Both the position numbers and the translations under genes were made by a program. Below, one piece after another: positions 25,601 through 34,992 of a stretch of 64,000 bases of DNA. A model generated the notes under the pieces. That model was not told where the DNA came from, did no database searches, and saw only the letters and a list, made by a program, of their open reading frames with translations. Location: positions 1 to 64,000 of the forward strand of contig NZ_ML133698.1 in assembly GCF_003985155.1 (NCBI RefSeq), in the 5' to 3' direction. Origin of the DNA: Rhizobium vallis. GTDB taxonomy: Bacteria > Pseudomonadota > Alphaproteobacteria > Rhizobiales > Rhizobiaceae. Each line of letters starts with the position of its first letter. Within the stretch, counting starts at the first letter, position 1.

Positions 25601-27376
25601 CTACCGCCACGCCACGACGAAGACGACGGTGGCTGCGATCAGACCGACGACCATTGCCAGCACGTAATGGGTTACGACACCCGTCTGGAGCCGCCTGAGC
25701 CGCCCGCCGCCGTGCAGGATCGCGTGGGCAACGCCGTTCACGACGGCATCGACGCCGGCAAGATCGAGCCGGAGTCCTGCCCGCGCCGCGCCATGCAGCA
25801 AGGGCAGCGCCGCGGTCTCGGAGACGTTGCTCACCGCCTGCTCATAGCGCGCCAGCGGCCTTTCGGCGAGCCACATGAAGGCCCGCGCACCCTTGCGGTA
25901 AAACCAGTCGGTGTCGAGGCTGATCGTCTTCTCGGGATCGAGCGCCCAGAGGAACAGCACGAACCCCAGGGCGGTGAACATCAGCAGCCCGAGGCTCTCC
26001 ATGACGTGCAGGCCCGTATAGGGTTCGAAATCCACCGGATAGGGCAGAAGCGCATAAAGCGGCTGCGGGAACACCCCGATCGCAATGCAGAGCACCGCCG
26101 CCATGCCCATGGCAATCAGCATGTTGCGCGGCGGCTCCCGCGCCTCCAGTTTCCGGTCCGTCCCGAAGAACATGTAATAGGGAAGCTTGAGGCCAGTGTG
26201 CAGGAACGTTCCGGACGATGCCATCGTCAGTGCCAGCACCACCAGCGCGCGGTGATCTGCTCCTGCAGCCGCTATCACCATCGATTTGGTGACGAAACCC
26301 GAGAAGAACGGGAAGGCCGAGATCGCCAAGGCGCCGACCATGTAAAGCGCCACGGTCAGTGGCATGGTCTTGTAAAGCCCGCCGAGCTCTGTGAGTTTGC
26401 GTCGGCCGGTGACGTAGATGACGGCCCCGGCACCCATGAACAGCAGCGCCTTGTAGAGGATATGCGCGAAAGCGTGGCTGGCCGCTCCGTTCACCGCCAT
26501 CTCGGTCCCGATGCCGATACCGGCGATCATATAACCCACCTGGCTGACGATGTGATAGGCGAGAAGCCGTCGGCAATCGTTCTCCAGCACCGCGTAGATG
26601 ACGCCGTAGAGCGCCATGATGGTGCCGAGCCAGACCAGGAGCTCGGTCCCCGGAAACGCCCGCGCCAGCACATAGACGGCGGTCTTGGTGGTAAAGGCGC
26701 TCATGAACACCGCCCCGGTGACGGTCGCCTCCGGATAGGCATCGGTCAGCCAGGCATTGAGCGGCGGCACGGCCGCGTTGAGGATGAAACCGGCGAGGAT
26801 CAGGTAGTCGCCGACCCCCATTCCCCCATTGGTGAGGCTCCCCGCGATCGGGCCGAAAAGCAGTGAACCGGTGGCGAGCCCGTGGGAAATGATGCCGCCG
26901 AGCAGGACGACGCCGCCGGTGATATGGACCATGAGATAGCGGAAGCCGGCCCGGATTGCCGGCCCACCACCCTGCGCGAAGACCAGATAGGCGGAAGCGA
27001 ATGCCATGCCCTCCCAGAACAGGTAGAGGGTCAGGTAGTCACCGGCAAACACCACGCCAAGCGCGCTGCCGACATAGACGAATGCCGCCACGTGCTGGCC
27101 GGCATCCGTCAGGTGCAGCGCGTAGACCATGCCGATCAGCGCCATGATGGTGAAAACGGTGGCGAAGACGATGCTGAGCTTGTCCACCTTCGCGATCAGG
27201 ATCTCCTGCCCGATGAACCGCGCTTCGCCATAGCTGCCCGGCTCCATCGCAAGCACGGCAAGGATCGCCAGCGTGGGGATCAGAAGGAGATAGGCCTTGC
27301 GGACCGACCCGCTGAGAAACGGGATCGGCAGGGCGCCAGGAATAAAGAGTAGAGCCGGATGGATGAAGTCAGTCAT
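25601..27376 (-). CDS. MnhD-like antiporter subunit with C-terminal lateral helix, at the nuoL position
   Basis: A 591-aa proton-conducting-family membrane protein. The TM5 glutamate is kept (YLFWEGMAFASAYLVF). At the TM7 site, however, the sequence is ILNAAVPPLNAWLTDAYPEA, with Asn where NuoM and NuoN have Lys, and Asn for the His of PxHxW. A TM8 lysine is present (SAFTTKTAVY). After the last core helix, about 86 mostly amphipathic residues (from DPEKTISLDTDWFYRK) lead to a final membrane helix, the architecture of the NuoL lateral arm. It resembles proteins labelled Na+/H+ antiporter subunit D rather than classical NuoL. Its start overlaps the 84-aa gene by 8 nt. Confidence 0.8.
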   Translation of the reverse strand: MTDFIHPALLFIPGALPIPFLSGSVRKAYLLLIPTLAILAVLAMEPGSYGEARFIGQEILIAKVDKLSIVFATVFTIMALIGMVYALHLTDAGQHVAAFVYVGSALGVVFAGDYLTLYLFWEGMAFASAYLVFAQGGGPAIRAGFRYLMVHITGGVVLLGGIISHGLATGSLLFGPIAGSLTNGGMGVGDYLILAGFILNAAVPPLNAWLTDAYPEATVTGAVFMSAFTTKTAVYVLARAFPGTELLVWLGTIMALYGVIYAVLENDCRRLLAYHIVSQVGYMIAGIGIGTEMAVNGAASHAFAHILYKALLFMGAGAVIYVTGRRKLTELGGLYKTMPLTVALYMVGALAISAFPFFSGFVTKSMVIAAAGADHRALVVLALTMASSGTFLHTGLKLPYYMFFGTDRKLEAREPPRNMLIAMGMAAVLCIAIGVFPQPLYALLPYPVDFEPYTGLHVMESLGLLMFTALGFVLFLWALDPEKTISLDTDWFYRKGARAFMWLAERPLARYEQAVSNVSETAALPLLHGAARAGLRLDLAGVDAVVNGVAHAILHGGGRLRRLQTGVVTHYVLAMVVGLIAATVVFVVAWR

Positions 27377-27623
27377 AATAGTCCTCGCGCCGCATCAGCC
27401 CGACCCGATGGCCGAGAAACTTGGAAACGAAGATAAGCAGGATGCAGGAGACGAAGCCGTAGACGGCCGACCAGCCCGGCAGGCTGTCCCACAGATATTC
27501 GGCGTGTTGGCGAGAAACCAGAAAGTCGGCGACGACGATCAGGACGAGCACGAGGTAGAATAGTCGGCGGCGCGGCCTCGCATATTGCTCGTCACCAAAG
27601 AAGTCGACGACACGCTTGATCAT
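27369..27623 (-). CDS. 84-aa membrane protein between two antiporter subunits
   Basis: A small protein with a basic N-terminus (MIKRVVDFFGDEQYARPRRR), a first membrane helix (LFYLVLVLIVVADFLV), a second (VYGFVSCILLIFVSKFLG), and a conserved-looking polar end (RREDYYD). Both ends overlap the flanking antiporter genes (4 nt upstream, 8 nt downstream), so translation is coupled. This implies a structural partner of the two large subunits. No named family is recognised. Confidence 0.75.
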   Translation of the reverse strand: MIKRVVDFFGDEQYARPRRRLFYLVLVLIVVADFLVSRQHAEYLWDSLPGWSAVYGFVSCILLIFVSKFLGHRVGLMRREDYYD

Positions 27624-29086
27624 CTGATCGCTCCGTCTGCCAGGGTGAGAAAATAGCCCGGGAAAATGCCCATCAGCACCGACAGGATTGCCGTCGCGAC
27701 CAGCGGAATGGTGACCAACGGAATTTCACGGACCGTCGTCCGGCTCTCCTCCTGCCTCTCCGGCTGGAAGAAGGCGGCATAGCTGACCGGCAGGAAATAG
27801 GCGGCGTTCAGGATCGAGCTCACCAGGATGACGACCAGGAACGCGGTCTCTCCCGCCGCCACGGCGCCCTTCGCCAGATACCACTTGCTGACGAAGCCCG
27901 CGGTTGGCGGCACGCCAATCATGCTGAGCGAGGCGACGAAGAATGCCCCCATCGTCCAGGGCAGCCTGCGGCCGATACCGGCCATGTCGCTGATGTTGCG
28001 CTTGCCGGACGCGCAATAGATCGACCCGGCGCAGAAAAAGAGCGTGATCTTGGAGAATGCGTGCGCCGCGATGTGGATGATCCCGCCGACCATCGCGACC
28101 GGCGACAATAGAGCCGCGCCCAGCACGATGTAGGAGAGCTGGCTGACCGTCGAATAGGCAAGCCTGGCCTTCAGGTCGTCCCGCGTCAGGGCGTAAACCG
28201 ACGCCATCAGGATCGTGAACGAGGCCAGATAGGCCGTGGCGATGCCGAGGCCTAGCCCGCCCACCATCCCCGTGCCGAAGACATGGAACACCACCCGCAG
28301 CACGCAGAACACGCCCATCTTGACCACTGCCACTGCATGCAAAAGCGCGCTGACCGGTGTCGGCGCGACCATCGCGGCGGGCAGCCAGGCGTGCATCGGC
28401 ATCACAGCGGCCTTGGCGAAGCCGAAAAGATAGCAGAAATAGACGACCGTCAGCAGCGCCGCGGAGGCATGGCTCCCGGCCAGCAGTCCCCCCGCGACAA
28501 AGTCGAGCGACCCCGCAATATGGTAGGTCAGCGCCAGTGCGGCGAGCAGCGCGCTTTTCGAGGCGCCCATCAGATAGACGAGGTACTTGTGGCTGCCCCT
28601 CCATCCCTCTTCGTCTTCGTGGTGGTAGACGAGCGGATAGGTAACGAGACTGAGCACCTCGTAGAAGATCACCAGCGTAAACAGATTGGCGGCGAAGGCG
28701 CCCCCGGCGGCGGCCGCAAGACTGCTGGCGAAGCAGGCGAAGAACCGGGTCTGCGCATGCTCGTTCAAATGCCGCATGTAGCCGATCGAATAGATCGCCG
28801 CCACGATCCACAGCAGCGACGAGACGGTGGCGAACACCATGCCGAGCGCATCGACCCGGAAAGCAAAGTCAATCCCCGGCAGAATTTCGAACAGGCGCAA
28901 TTCGACCGTCCCGCCCGCCAGCACCGTGGGCGCCATCGACACGACAATCGCGAACATGGCGATCGCGGCCAACGGCGACACCAGATCGCGAAGTCTTTCG
29001 CGGTTGTTCAAAAGGAGAACTGCAAGGGCCGCCAGACCGGCGACGGTGATGGCAAGCAACGGCCGGATCGATACAACCGGGTCCAA
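27620..29086 (-). CDS. MrpD/NuoM-like antiporter subunit in the nuo operon
   Basis: A 488-aa membrane protein with LVIFYEVLSLVTYPLVYHH (TM5 glutamate), LFGFAKAAVMPMHAWLPAAM (TM7 lysine) and ALLHAVAVVKMGVF (second lysine). The start is probably TTG at 29086, because AAAGGA lies 9 nt upstream and the first hydrophobic helix follows (RPLLAITVAGLAALAVLLL). No in-frame ATG exists nearby, and the upstream extension is arginine-rich antisense to nuoK. With NuoM, NuoN and the MnhD-like protein this makes four antiporter-like subunits. The TTG start is an inference. Confidence 0.82.
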   Translation of the reverse strand: MDPVVSIRPLLAITVAGLAALAVLLLNNRERLRDLVSPLAAIAMFAIVVSMAPTVLAGGTVELRLFEILPGIDFAFRVDALGMVFATVSSLLWIVAAIYSIGYMRHLNEHAQTRFFACFASSLAAAAGGAFAANLFTLVIFYEVLSLVTYPLVYHHEDEEGWRGSHKYLVYLMGASKSALLAALALTYHIAGSLDFVAGGLLAGSHASAALLTVVYFCYLFGFAKAAVMPMHAWLPAAMVAPTPVSALLHAVAVVKMGVFCVLRVVFHVFGTGMVGGLGLGIATAYLASFTILMASVYALTRDDLKARLAYSTVSQLSYIVLGAALLSPVAMVGGIIHIAAHAFSKITLFFCAGSIYCASGKRNISDMAGIGRRLPWTMGAFFVASLSMIGVPPTAGFVSKWYLAKGAVAAGETAFLVVILVSSILNAAYFLPVSYAAFFQPERQEESRTTVREIPLVTIPLVATAILSVLMGIFPGYFLTLADGAIR

Positions 29087-29091
29087 AGCCG

Positions 29092-29397
29092 CTATCCTTT
29101 CATCACCGTCACGTCGTCGACCCTGAGGGTGGATTTGTTCCTCACGAGGGCGACCAGGATACCGAGGGCGACGGCAACCTCTGCCGCGGTGATTGCGATG
29201 ACGAAGATCGCGAAGATCTGCCCGCGGAAATCGGCGTGGTAACGCCCGAAAGCGATGAAATTGATGTTGACCGAGTTGAGCAGCAGCTCCAGCGACATCA
29301 GGACGACTAGAATATTGCGCCTGAGCAGCACGCCCGCCGCTCCGATCACGAACAGGACCACGCCGAGCACGATATACCACCAGAGCGGAACCATCAC
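29092..29397 (-). CDS. nuoK: NADH-quinone oxidoreductase subunit K
   Basis: A 101-aa three-helix subunit. LFVIGAAGVLLRRNILVVLMSLELLLNSVNINFIAFG carries the membrane glutamate used in proton transfer, and ITAAEVAVALGILVAL the second conserved acidic helix. The start overlaps the nuoJ stop (ATGA). Confidence 0.95.
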   Translation of the reverse strand: MMVPLWWYIVLGVVLFVIGAAGVLLRRNILVVLMSLELLLNSVNINFIAFGRYHADFRGQIFAIFVIAITAAEVAVALGILVALVRNKSTLRVDDVTVMKG

Positions 29398-29894
29398 CCC
29401 TGCTCCTTCCGCGCCAGCATGATGGCGCCGACCAAGGCCGCCAGCAGGATTACGGAGGCGGTTTCAAACGGCAGGAGATAGTCAGCGAAAAGTGCTGTGC
29501 CAAGCTGCCTGACGTCATCGCCGCCGCTGATAGTGACGGGCTCCATGACCGAAAAGCGGTCGCTCCAGAGCACCAGTACGAGCATCTCGACCCCGAGCAG
29601 GACGAGCAGTACCAGAGCCGGGAGGTTTCCGCCCGGCAAGAACCGCTGCAACACCGCTTCGCGCACATCGATCATCATGATCACGAACAGGAACAGGACC
29701 ATGATCGCGCCGACATAAACGAAGATCTGGATGACTGCGAGCAACGGTGCCTCGAGCAAGACGAAGATTGCCGAAACCTGCAGGAAACACGCCATCAGCG
29801 CCAATGCGCTGTGAACCGGATTGCGCGCCAGAACCATCGTCAGGGCCGTGATCACGGATACCGTAGCGAACAGAAGAAAGAACCCCTGATCCAT
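29394..29894 (-). CDS. nuoJ: NADH-quinone oxidoreductase subunit J
   Basis: A 166-aa membrane subunit with FVYVGAIMVLFLFVIMMIDVRE, the conserved TM3 region. The ATG at 29894 (MDQGFFLLFA) has GGAGGG about 10 nt upstream; a start 10 codons earlier is possible but adds only polar residues. It is the first gene of the long minus-strand operon. The promoter should lie in the 240-bp gap before nfeD. Confidence 0.93.
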   Translation of the reverse strand: MDQGFFLLFATVSVITALTMVLARNPVHSALALMACFLQVSAIFVLLEAPLLAVIQIFVYVGAIMVLFLFVIMMIDVREAVLQRFLPGGNLPALVLLVLLGVEMLVLVLWSDRFSVMEPVTISGGDDVRQLGTALFADYLLPFETASVILLAALVGAIMLARKEQG

Positions 29895-30133
29895 CGACGC
29901 CGACCCTCCGGCGCGAACTGTCACTCGGCGCGAGATGGCCGGATTTGAGATTGCGCCGCAACTTCAGATGCCTTCGCAAATTGTGCCCTACTATCGGATT
30001 TTTCACAAGATTATTGTCATCGGCGGAGCAAAACCAGGCCAGTCCGGATGTGGCGACATGCGCGTTGGGATCGCGTGGCTGGTGAAGAAACTTCTGCCTT
30101 ATCTTTTGATAAATCTGGCGTATATTAGAGTGT
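29895..30133. promoter_or_regulatory. Divergent promoter region nuoJ / nfeD
   Basis: This gap separates the minus-strand nuo operon from the plus-strand nfeD. It contains two inverted repeats: TTGCGCCGCAA (29951-29961) and TTATCTTTTGATAA (30099-30112). A TATATT element at 30121-30126 lies only 8 nt before the nfeD start codon. No FNR/FixK (TTGAT-N4-ATCAA) site was found. Regulators cannot be named. Confidence 0.4.
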
Positions 30134-31552
30134 ATGAATATTGATCGGGTGACCGTTCTGCCCCGGAAGTTTTGCCGAGAGGCAATCCGTGTTTTCGCTT
30201 TGGCATTGATCTGGGGTTCGGCATTCCTGTTTTCCATCGCCCCGACAGCGGGCTCGGAACGCGTCGCTTTACTGCTGCGATTGAATGGCGCCGTCAGCCC
30301 GGCGTCCGCCGACTATGTGATACGCGGCATCCAGCTTGCCAACGATCGCAAAGTGGCGTTGATCGTCCTGCAAATGGATACGCCCGGCGGTCTCGATACG
30401 TCGATGCGGGACATCGTTCGCGCAATCCTTGCCTCATCTGTGCCAGTCGCGAGCTACGTGGCTCCGAGCGGCGCCCGCGCGGCCAGTGCCGGCACTTACA
30501 TCCTCTATGCCAGTCATATCGCCGCCATGGCGCCGGGTACCAATCTGGGCGCCGCAACGCCCATTGCTCTCGGGGGGAGCGGACAAGACAGCGGCCAGAA
30601 CGGCGACAGCAAGGAGCCACAGTCGCGCAACGCTGCAGAGGCAAAGGCAGTGAACGACGCTGCTGCCTATCTTCGCGGGCTGGCCGAGTTGCGTAGTCGC
30701 AACGCCGACTGGGCGGAAAAGGCGGTACGCGACGCAGCCAGCCTCTCATCAACTGCGGCCGAACGCGAAAAAGTCATCGATTTCGTCGCGGTCACCGTCG
30801 ATGAGCTGATGGCGAAAGCCAACGGTCGCACGGTACGGGCAGGAGGAGCGGACATCCGGCTTGATACGACTGATCTCGCTGTCCAGAGCATCGAGCCTGA
30901 CTGGAGAACACGCCTGCTTTCGGTCATCGCCGACCCGAATGTCGCACTCATTCTGATGGTCATCGGCATTTACGGCCTGATATTCGAGTTTCTCACGCCC
31001 GGAGCGGTTATCCCGGGAATGGTCGGCGGCATATGCCTGCTGCTCGGTCTCTACGCCTTGGCAATGCTGCCGGTCAGCTATGCCGGCGTCGGCCTCATCG
31101 TGCTTGCGGTTGCTCTCTTGGTCGCGGAGGCGCATGCACCGACATTCGGCGTCCTCGGTCTCGGCGGTGCGGTCGCCCTCGTCCTGGGCGCGACCATTCT
31201 GTTCGATACGGATGTGCCCGATCTGAAAGTGAGCCGGCAGGTCCTGGTTGGTATCAGTGTTTCAGCCCTTGCCTTCAGCCTCATCGTCGTTCGCCTTGCA
31301 TTCGGCGCGCGCCGGCGTGCCGTGGTGACAGGTGCGGAGCAGATGATCGGGATCTCAGGGAAAGTCTCCAGTTGGACGGGCACGACCGGCTACATTGTCA
31401 CTCATGGAGAGCGCTGGAGCGCCGCCTCAGCCGAACCGCTCACGGACGGAGACGACGTGACGGTCATTGCCAGAAATGGGCTAACCCTCGAGGTCACCCG
31501 TGATCCCAGCAAGAATCGGGGACCTGAAGAAAGCAAGGAGAAGCTGAGATGA
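30134..31552 (+). CDS. nfeD: NfeD1b-type membrane serine protease
   Basis: A 472-aa protein. After an N-terminal membrane or signal segment (IRVFALALIWGSAFLFSI) comes a ClpP-class protease domain with MDTPGGLDTSMRDIV and the catalytic Ser in ARAASAGTYIL. It is followed by four hydrophobic helices (about 270-400) and a C-terminal NfeD OB-fold (GISGKVSSWTGTTGYIVTHGERWSA). Such proteases work with a stomatin/slipin partner in membrane quality control; one is encoded immediately downstream with an ATGA overlap. There is no Shine-Dalgarno before ATG 30134, so the message could be leaderless or the true start a GTG at 30149. Confidence 0.9.
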   Translation: MNIDRVTVLPRKFCREAIRVFALALIWGSAFLFSIAPTAGSERVALLLRLNGAVSPASADYVIRGIQLANDRKVALIVLQMDTPGGLDTSMRDIVRAILASSVPVASYVAPSGARAASAGTYILYASHIAAMAPGTNLGAATPIALGGSGQDSGQNGDSKEPQSRNAAEAKAVNDAAAYLRGLAELRSRNADWAEKAVRDAASLSSTAAEREKVIDFVAVTVDELMAKANGRTVRAGGADIRLDTTDLAVQSIEPDWRTRLLSVIADPNVALILMVIGIYGLIFEFLTPGAVIPGMVGGICLLLGLYALAMLPVSYAGVGLIVLAVALLVAEAHAPTFGVLGLGGAVALVLGATILFDTDVPDLKVSRQVLVGISVSALAFSLIVVRLAFGARRRAVVTGAEQMIGISGKVSSWTGTTGYIVTHGERWSAASAEPLTDGDDVTVIARNGLTLEVTRDPSKNRGPEESKEKLR

Positions 31553-32322
31553 CCATGATTGGAGGTTTCATCTTCTATATCGTCGCAATCGTCCTGTTGC
31601 TGATCGTCCTGGCGAGCGCGATCAAGATCCTGCGCGAGTATCAGCGGGCCGTCGTCTTTACACTTGGCCGATTTACCGGCGTGAAAGGCCCCGGATTGAT
31701 CCTGCTTGTTCCCTACGCACAGCAAATGGTGCGGGTCGACCTGCGCACGCGCGTGCTCGACGTCCCAAGCCAGGACGTCATCTCCCATGACAACGTTTCG
31801 GTTCGAGTCAGCGCGGTGATTTACTTCAGGGTCATCGATCCGGAGAAGTCGGTGATCCAGGTCGAGGATTTCATGGCAGCCACGAGCCAGCTTGCCCAAA
31901 CGACGTTGCGCTCGGTGCTCGGCAAGCACGATCTCGACGAGATGCTCGCGGAACGCGACAGGCTCAACGAAGATATCCAGCGAATGCTCGACGCCCAAAC
32001 AGATGCGTGGGGCATCAAAGTGGCCAATGTTGAGATCAAGCATGTCGACATCAACGAGTCGATGATCCGTGCGATTGCCAGGCAGGCTGAGGCAGAACGC
32101 GAGCGGCGTGCAAAAATCATAAACGCCGAGGGCGAGCAGCAGGCCGCGGCAAAGCTGGTGGAGGCGGCTGAAATGCTGGCCAGACAACCGATGTCAATGC
32201 AGCTGCGCTACTTGAGCACGCTGAACGTTATCGCCGGGGAAAACAATTCGACGATCGTATTTCCGTTCCCCATGGAACTCATTCATCTCCTGGACGGCAA
32301 GGCCGGCAAGCCAACGGAATGA
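31549..32322 (+). CDS. Slipin (stomatin/prohibitin SPFH protein)
   Basis: A 257-aa protein with one N-terminal membrane helix (IFYIVAIVLLLIVLASAI), the SPFH domain (EYQRAVVFTLGRFTGVKGPGL through VEIKHVDI), and a charged C-terminal coiled coil (AIARQAEAERERRAKIINAEGE). Slipins form oligomeric membrane scaffolds and are classic partners of NfeD proteases. The ATG overlaps the nfeD stop, so they form one translational unit. Confidence 0.93.
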   Translation: MTMIGGFIFYIVAIVLLLIVLASAIKILREYQRAVVFTLGRFTGVKGPGLILLVPYAQQMVRVDLRTRVLDVPSQDVISHDNVSVRVSAVIYFRVIDPEKSVIQVEDFMAATSQLAQTTLRSVLGKHDLDEMLAERDRLNEDIQRMLDAQTDAWGIKVANVEIKHVDINESMIRAIARQAEAERERRAKIINAEGEQQAAAKLVEAAEMLARQPMSMQLRYLSTLNVIAGENNSTIVFPFPMELIHLLDGKAGKPTE

Positions 32323-32445
32323 GCAGGCATTCCGGCGCCCTGGCGCTCCCTCGTGGGCCGCGAATAACTCGACACCATTGACCATTTTTTTAGCAGTTAC
32401 GGCTATGGTCGCGCCATCAGGCGTGACCTGGGGCGGGGATATCTT

Positions 32446-34992
32446 ATGGCATTCATTGATCGACTGTTGCAGCGCATGCGGATCGTGACGAAGGTTCTCT
32501 TCTTCGTGGTGCCTCTGATCGTCCTCATCGCCGGCATCGGTCTCTTCGGTTATTTCACCGCCGGTACGCTCAAAGGCCAGATGACGCTCACCCGGCAGAC
32601 GATCGACGCTCTTTCCAGTTTCCAGCAGCTGCGCTCCTCGCTGACGGCCTTTACCGACCTTCCGACATCGGCCACGCGCGATCGGCTGATCGCCGGCATC
32701 TCCGATCAGGAAAAGGGCGCTGCGACGCTCGATGCCATGCTCTCCGATTCCACGCAGAAGCAGCAGATCTCCGCGGTGCGCGAACTCGGCGGCAAGATGC
32801 AGGGTAGCGCCGACGCGCTGTGGGCAGTGTCGCAGGAGCGCACGAATACCGAACACGAGATCGATGACGCCGTGGCGCAGCTTTTCAAGGAAAGCCAGAC
32901 CGCCCGCAAGCAGCTTGACGTTCTCCAGGATCAGGCGAACGGAAAGGAAGCCTTCGTCCGGGCGCTTCTTCTCGATGCCTCCGCATACAAGAATATCGCC
33001 CAACGCATTGCAAAATTGCGCAAGGCGACCGCGCAGGCAACTGCCCCGGCCGATATCGCTGGCGCTCTCGGCAGCCTCCTGCCGCCGCTCGTCAAGGAGA
33101 TGGGCGCGAGCGCCGCTCTCGCCTCCGACAAGGCCCAAAGCCAGATTGCCGCGCTGAAACCGGTATTGGACAAGCTCGCGGCGATGGCCAAGGACAGCGC
33201 CAACCTGACGCTCGAAGGTTATGCTCCCGTCGACCAGGATCTTCAGGGCTTTGAGGAGAAGTTCGGAAAGCTCGCCTCCGGGAATGCCGATACCGCTATC
33301 GAGCGTTTTGTCGGCATGGATGCGAATATCGCCACACTTCGCTCGATGGTGGTGATCGTCAACACCGCTTTCAAATCGATCGATGATCTGCGCCTGCACC
33401 TGAGTGAACTGAACAGGCGGGTCGATGCCGAAGCGCGGGATGCCGTTCTCGCCGATCTCAAGGCGCTGCGCGAAAGCGCTGCACAGCTCGTCCCCTTGAG
33501 CGGGAAAAACGCCGCCTTGCAGGAACTTGCGAAAAAGATCGAGCCGTCCCTTGCTTCGATCGAAAAGGACAGCTCGCTTCTGATCTCGATCGCGGACCGG
33601 TGGCAGAAGAACAGAGAGGCCGCGAGCGAGCTGGTGGCCACGGCAAGCCATACGTTGGAACAATTCGTCAGCACGGCGCAGGAGAGCGGCAAGGAAATCA
33701 GCCAGCGCTCGGCCACGATGTCGCTCTCGGCGATGATTGCGGGCACCGTGCTGGCGATCATCGGCGCCCTGATGCTGATCGAAACGCTGCGTGGTCCGCT
33801 GAAGCGGATCACCCAGACGATGATGAGGCTTGCCGACGGCGATCTGAACGTGGCGATCGGTGACGGCAAACGCGGCGACGAGATCGGTGACATGATCCGC
33901 TCCGTAACCGTCTTCCGTGACCAGGCGCTGGAGAAGACCCGGCTGGAAGAGGTCGCCGAGACAAACAGGGCGCGTGACGAGCAGGAACAGGCCCGCCGCG
34001 CGGCCGAACAGGCGCGCATCGAGGCCGAACAGAGCGAGGCGCTGAGCGCCCTCTCGGATATGCTCGGCAAGCTTGCCAACGGCAATCTCGCCGCCGAGAT
34101 GAGCGAGGATCTCGCCGCCGAGTATGTCGCGATGGCGCGGACCTACAATCACGCCATCGATGCGCTGCGCCTGACACTCGCCGAGGTTCGCAACACCACC
34201 TACGAAATCGCCGAAGGCAGCACCAACCTTTCGGGCGCAGCCGACGATCTCGCCCGCCGCACGGAGCAGCAGGCCGCCGCCCTTGAAGACAGCTCGCGCG
34301 TGCTCGGCGAACTCACCGTCAGCGTGCGGACGACGGCCGAAAACGCCAACCAGACATCGCGCTCGGTCGGCGAAGCATACCGCCAGGCGGAGCATTCCGC
34401 GGCCGTCGTCGCCAAGGCCGTCGACGCCATGGGGGCGATCAACCGGTCGTCGGAGAAGGTCAGCAGCATCATCGGCGTGATCGACGAGATCGCCTTCCAG
34501 ACCAATCTTCTCGCGCTCAACGCGGGTGTGGAAGCCGCTCGTGCGGGAGAGGCGGGCAGGGGGTTTGCCGTCGTCGCGCAAGAGGTTCGCGAGCTTGCGC
34601 AGCGTTGCGCCACCGCCGCCCGCGAGATCAAGGACCTCATCTCCACCAGCGCGTCGCAGGTCGGCACGGGCGTCAAGCTCGTCGAGGAGACCGGCCAGGC
34701 GCTTTCTGTGATCATGGAGCACTTCACCTCGATCAACAAGCTGGTGCAGGTCATCTCGTCTGCCACGACCACGCAGTATAAGGGGATCGACGAGGTCAAC
34801 AACGCCGTCCGCGACGTCGAGCACATCACCCAGCACAACGCCGCCATGGTGGAAGAAAACACCGCGGAAATTCATCGGCTCCGCCAGCAGGTGGAAGTCT
34901 TGAACGAAAGAATCTCGCACTTCCAGACCGCTGTCGCCGACAGCCGCAGGACGTCGCACGCGGCCGGCCGGCCGATGTCCTTGGCTTCCTGA
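32446..34992 (+). CDS. Methyl-accepting chemotaxis protein with large helical sensor
   Basis: An 848-aa chemoreceptor. Membrane helix 1 (VLFFVVPLIVLIAGIGLFGYF) is at about 19-39. A periplasmic all-helical domain of about 380 residues resembles a HBM-type sensor. Helix 2 (LSAMIAGTVLAIIGALMLI) is near 428. Two HAMP-like units follow, then the signalling domain with the hairpin tip IDEIAFQTNLLALNAGVEAARAG. It has no C-terminal NWETF-type pentapeptide, so it does not tether CheR/CheB that way. It is monocistronic; no ligand can be inferred. Confidence 0.93.
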   Translation: MAFIDRLLQRMRIVTKVLFFVVPLIVLIAGIGLFGYFTAGTLKGQMTLTRQTIDALSSFQQLRSSLTAFTDLPTSATRDRLIAGISDQEKGAATLDAMLSDSTQKQQISAVRELGGKMQGSADALWAVSQERTNTEHEIDDAVAQLFKESQTARKQLDVLQDQANGKEAFVRALLLDASAYKNIAQRIAKLRKATAQATAPADIAGALGSLLPPLVKEMGASAALASDKAQSQIAALKPVLDKLAAMAKDSANLTLEGYAPVDQDLQGFEEKFGKLASGNADTAIERFVGMDANIATLRSMVVIVNTAFKSIDDLRLHLSELNRRVDAEARDAVLADLKALRESAAQLVPLSGKNAALQELAKKIEPSLASIEKDSSLLISIADRWQKNREAASELVATASHTLEQFVSTAQESGKEISQRSATMSLSAMIAGTVLAIIGALMLIETLRGPLKRITQTMMRLADGDLNVAIGDGKRGDEIGDMIRSVTVFRDQALEKTRLEEVAETNRARDEQEQARRAAEQARIEAEQSEALSALSDMLGKLANGNLAAEMSEDLAAEYVAMARTYNHAIDALRLTLAEVRNTTYEIAEGSTNLSGAADDLARRTEQQAAALEDSSRVLGELTVSVRTTAENANQTSRSVGEAYRQAEHSAAVVAKAVDAMGAINRSSEKVSSIIGVIDEIAFQTNLLALNAGVEAARAGEAGRGFAVVAQEVRELAQRCATAAREIKDLISTSASQVGTGVKLVEETGQALSVIMEHFTSINKLVQVISSATTTQYKGIDEVNNAVRDVEHITQHNAAMVEENTAEIHRLRQQVEVLNERISHFQTAVADSRRTSHAAGRPMSLAS

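Noticed and set aside
24593..26866. Long plus-strand open frame (about 757 codons) across nuoM and the MnhD-like gene
   Set aside because: Antisense to two convincing membrane proteins; its product is rich in His, Arg, Asp and Gln with no domain, typical of a GC-rich shadow frame.
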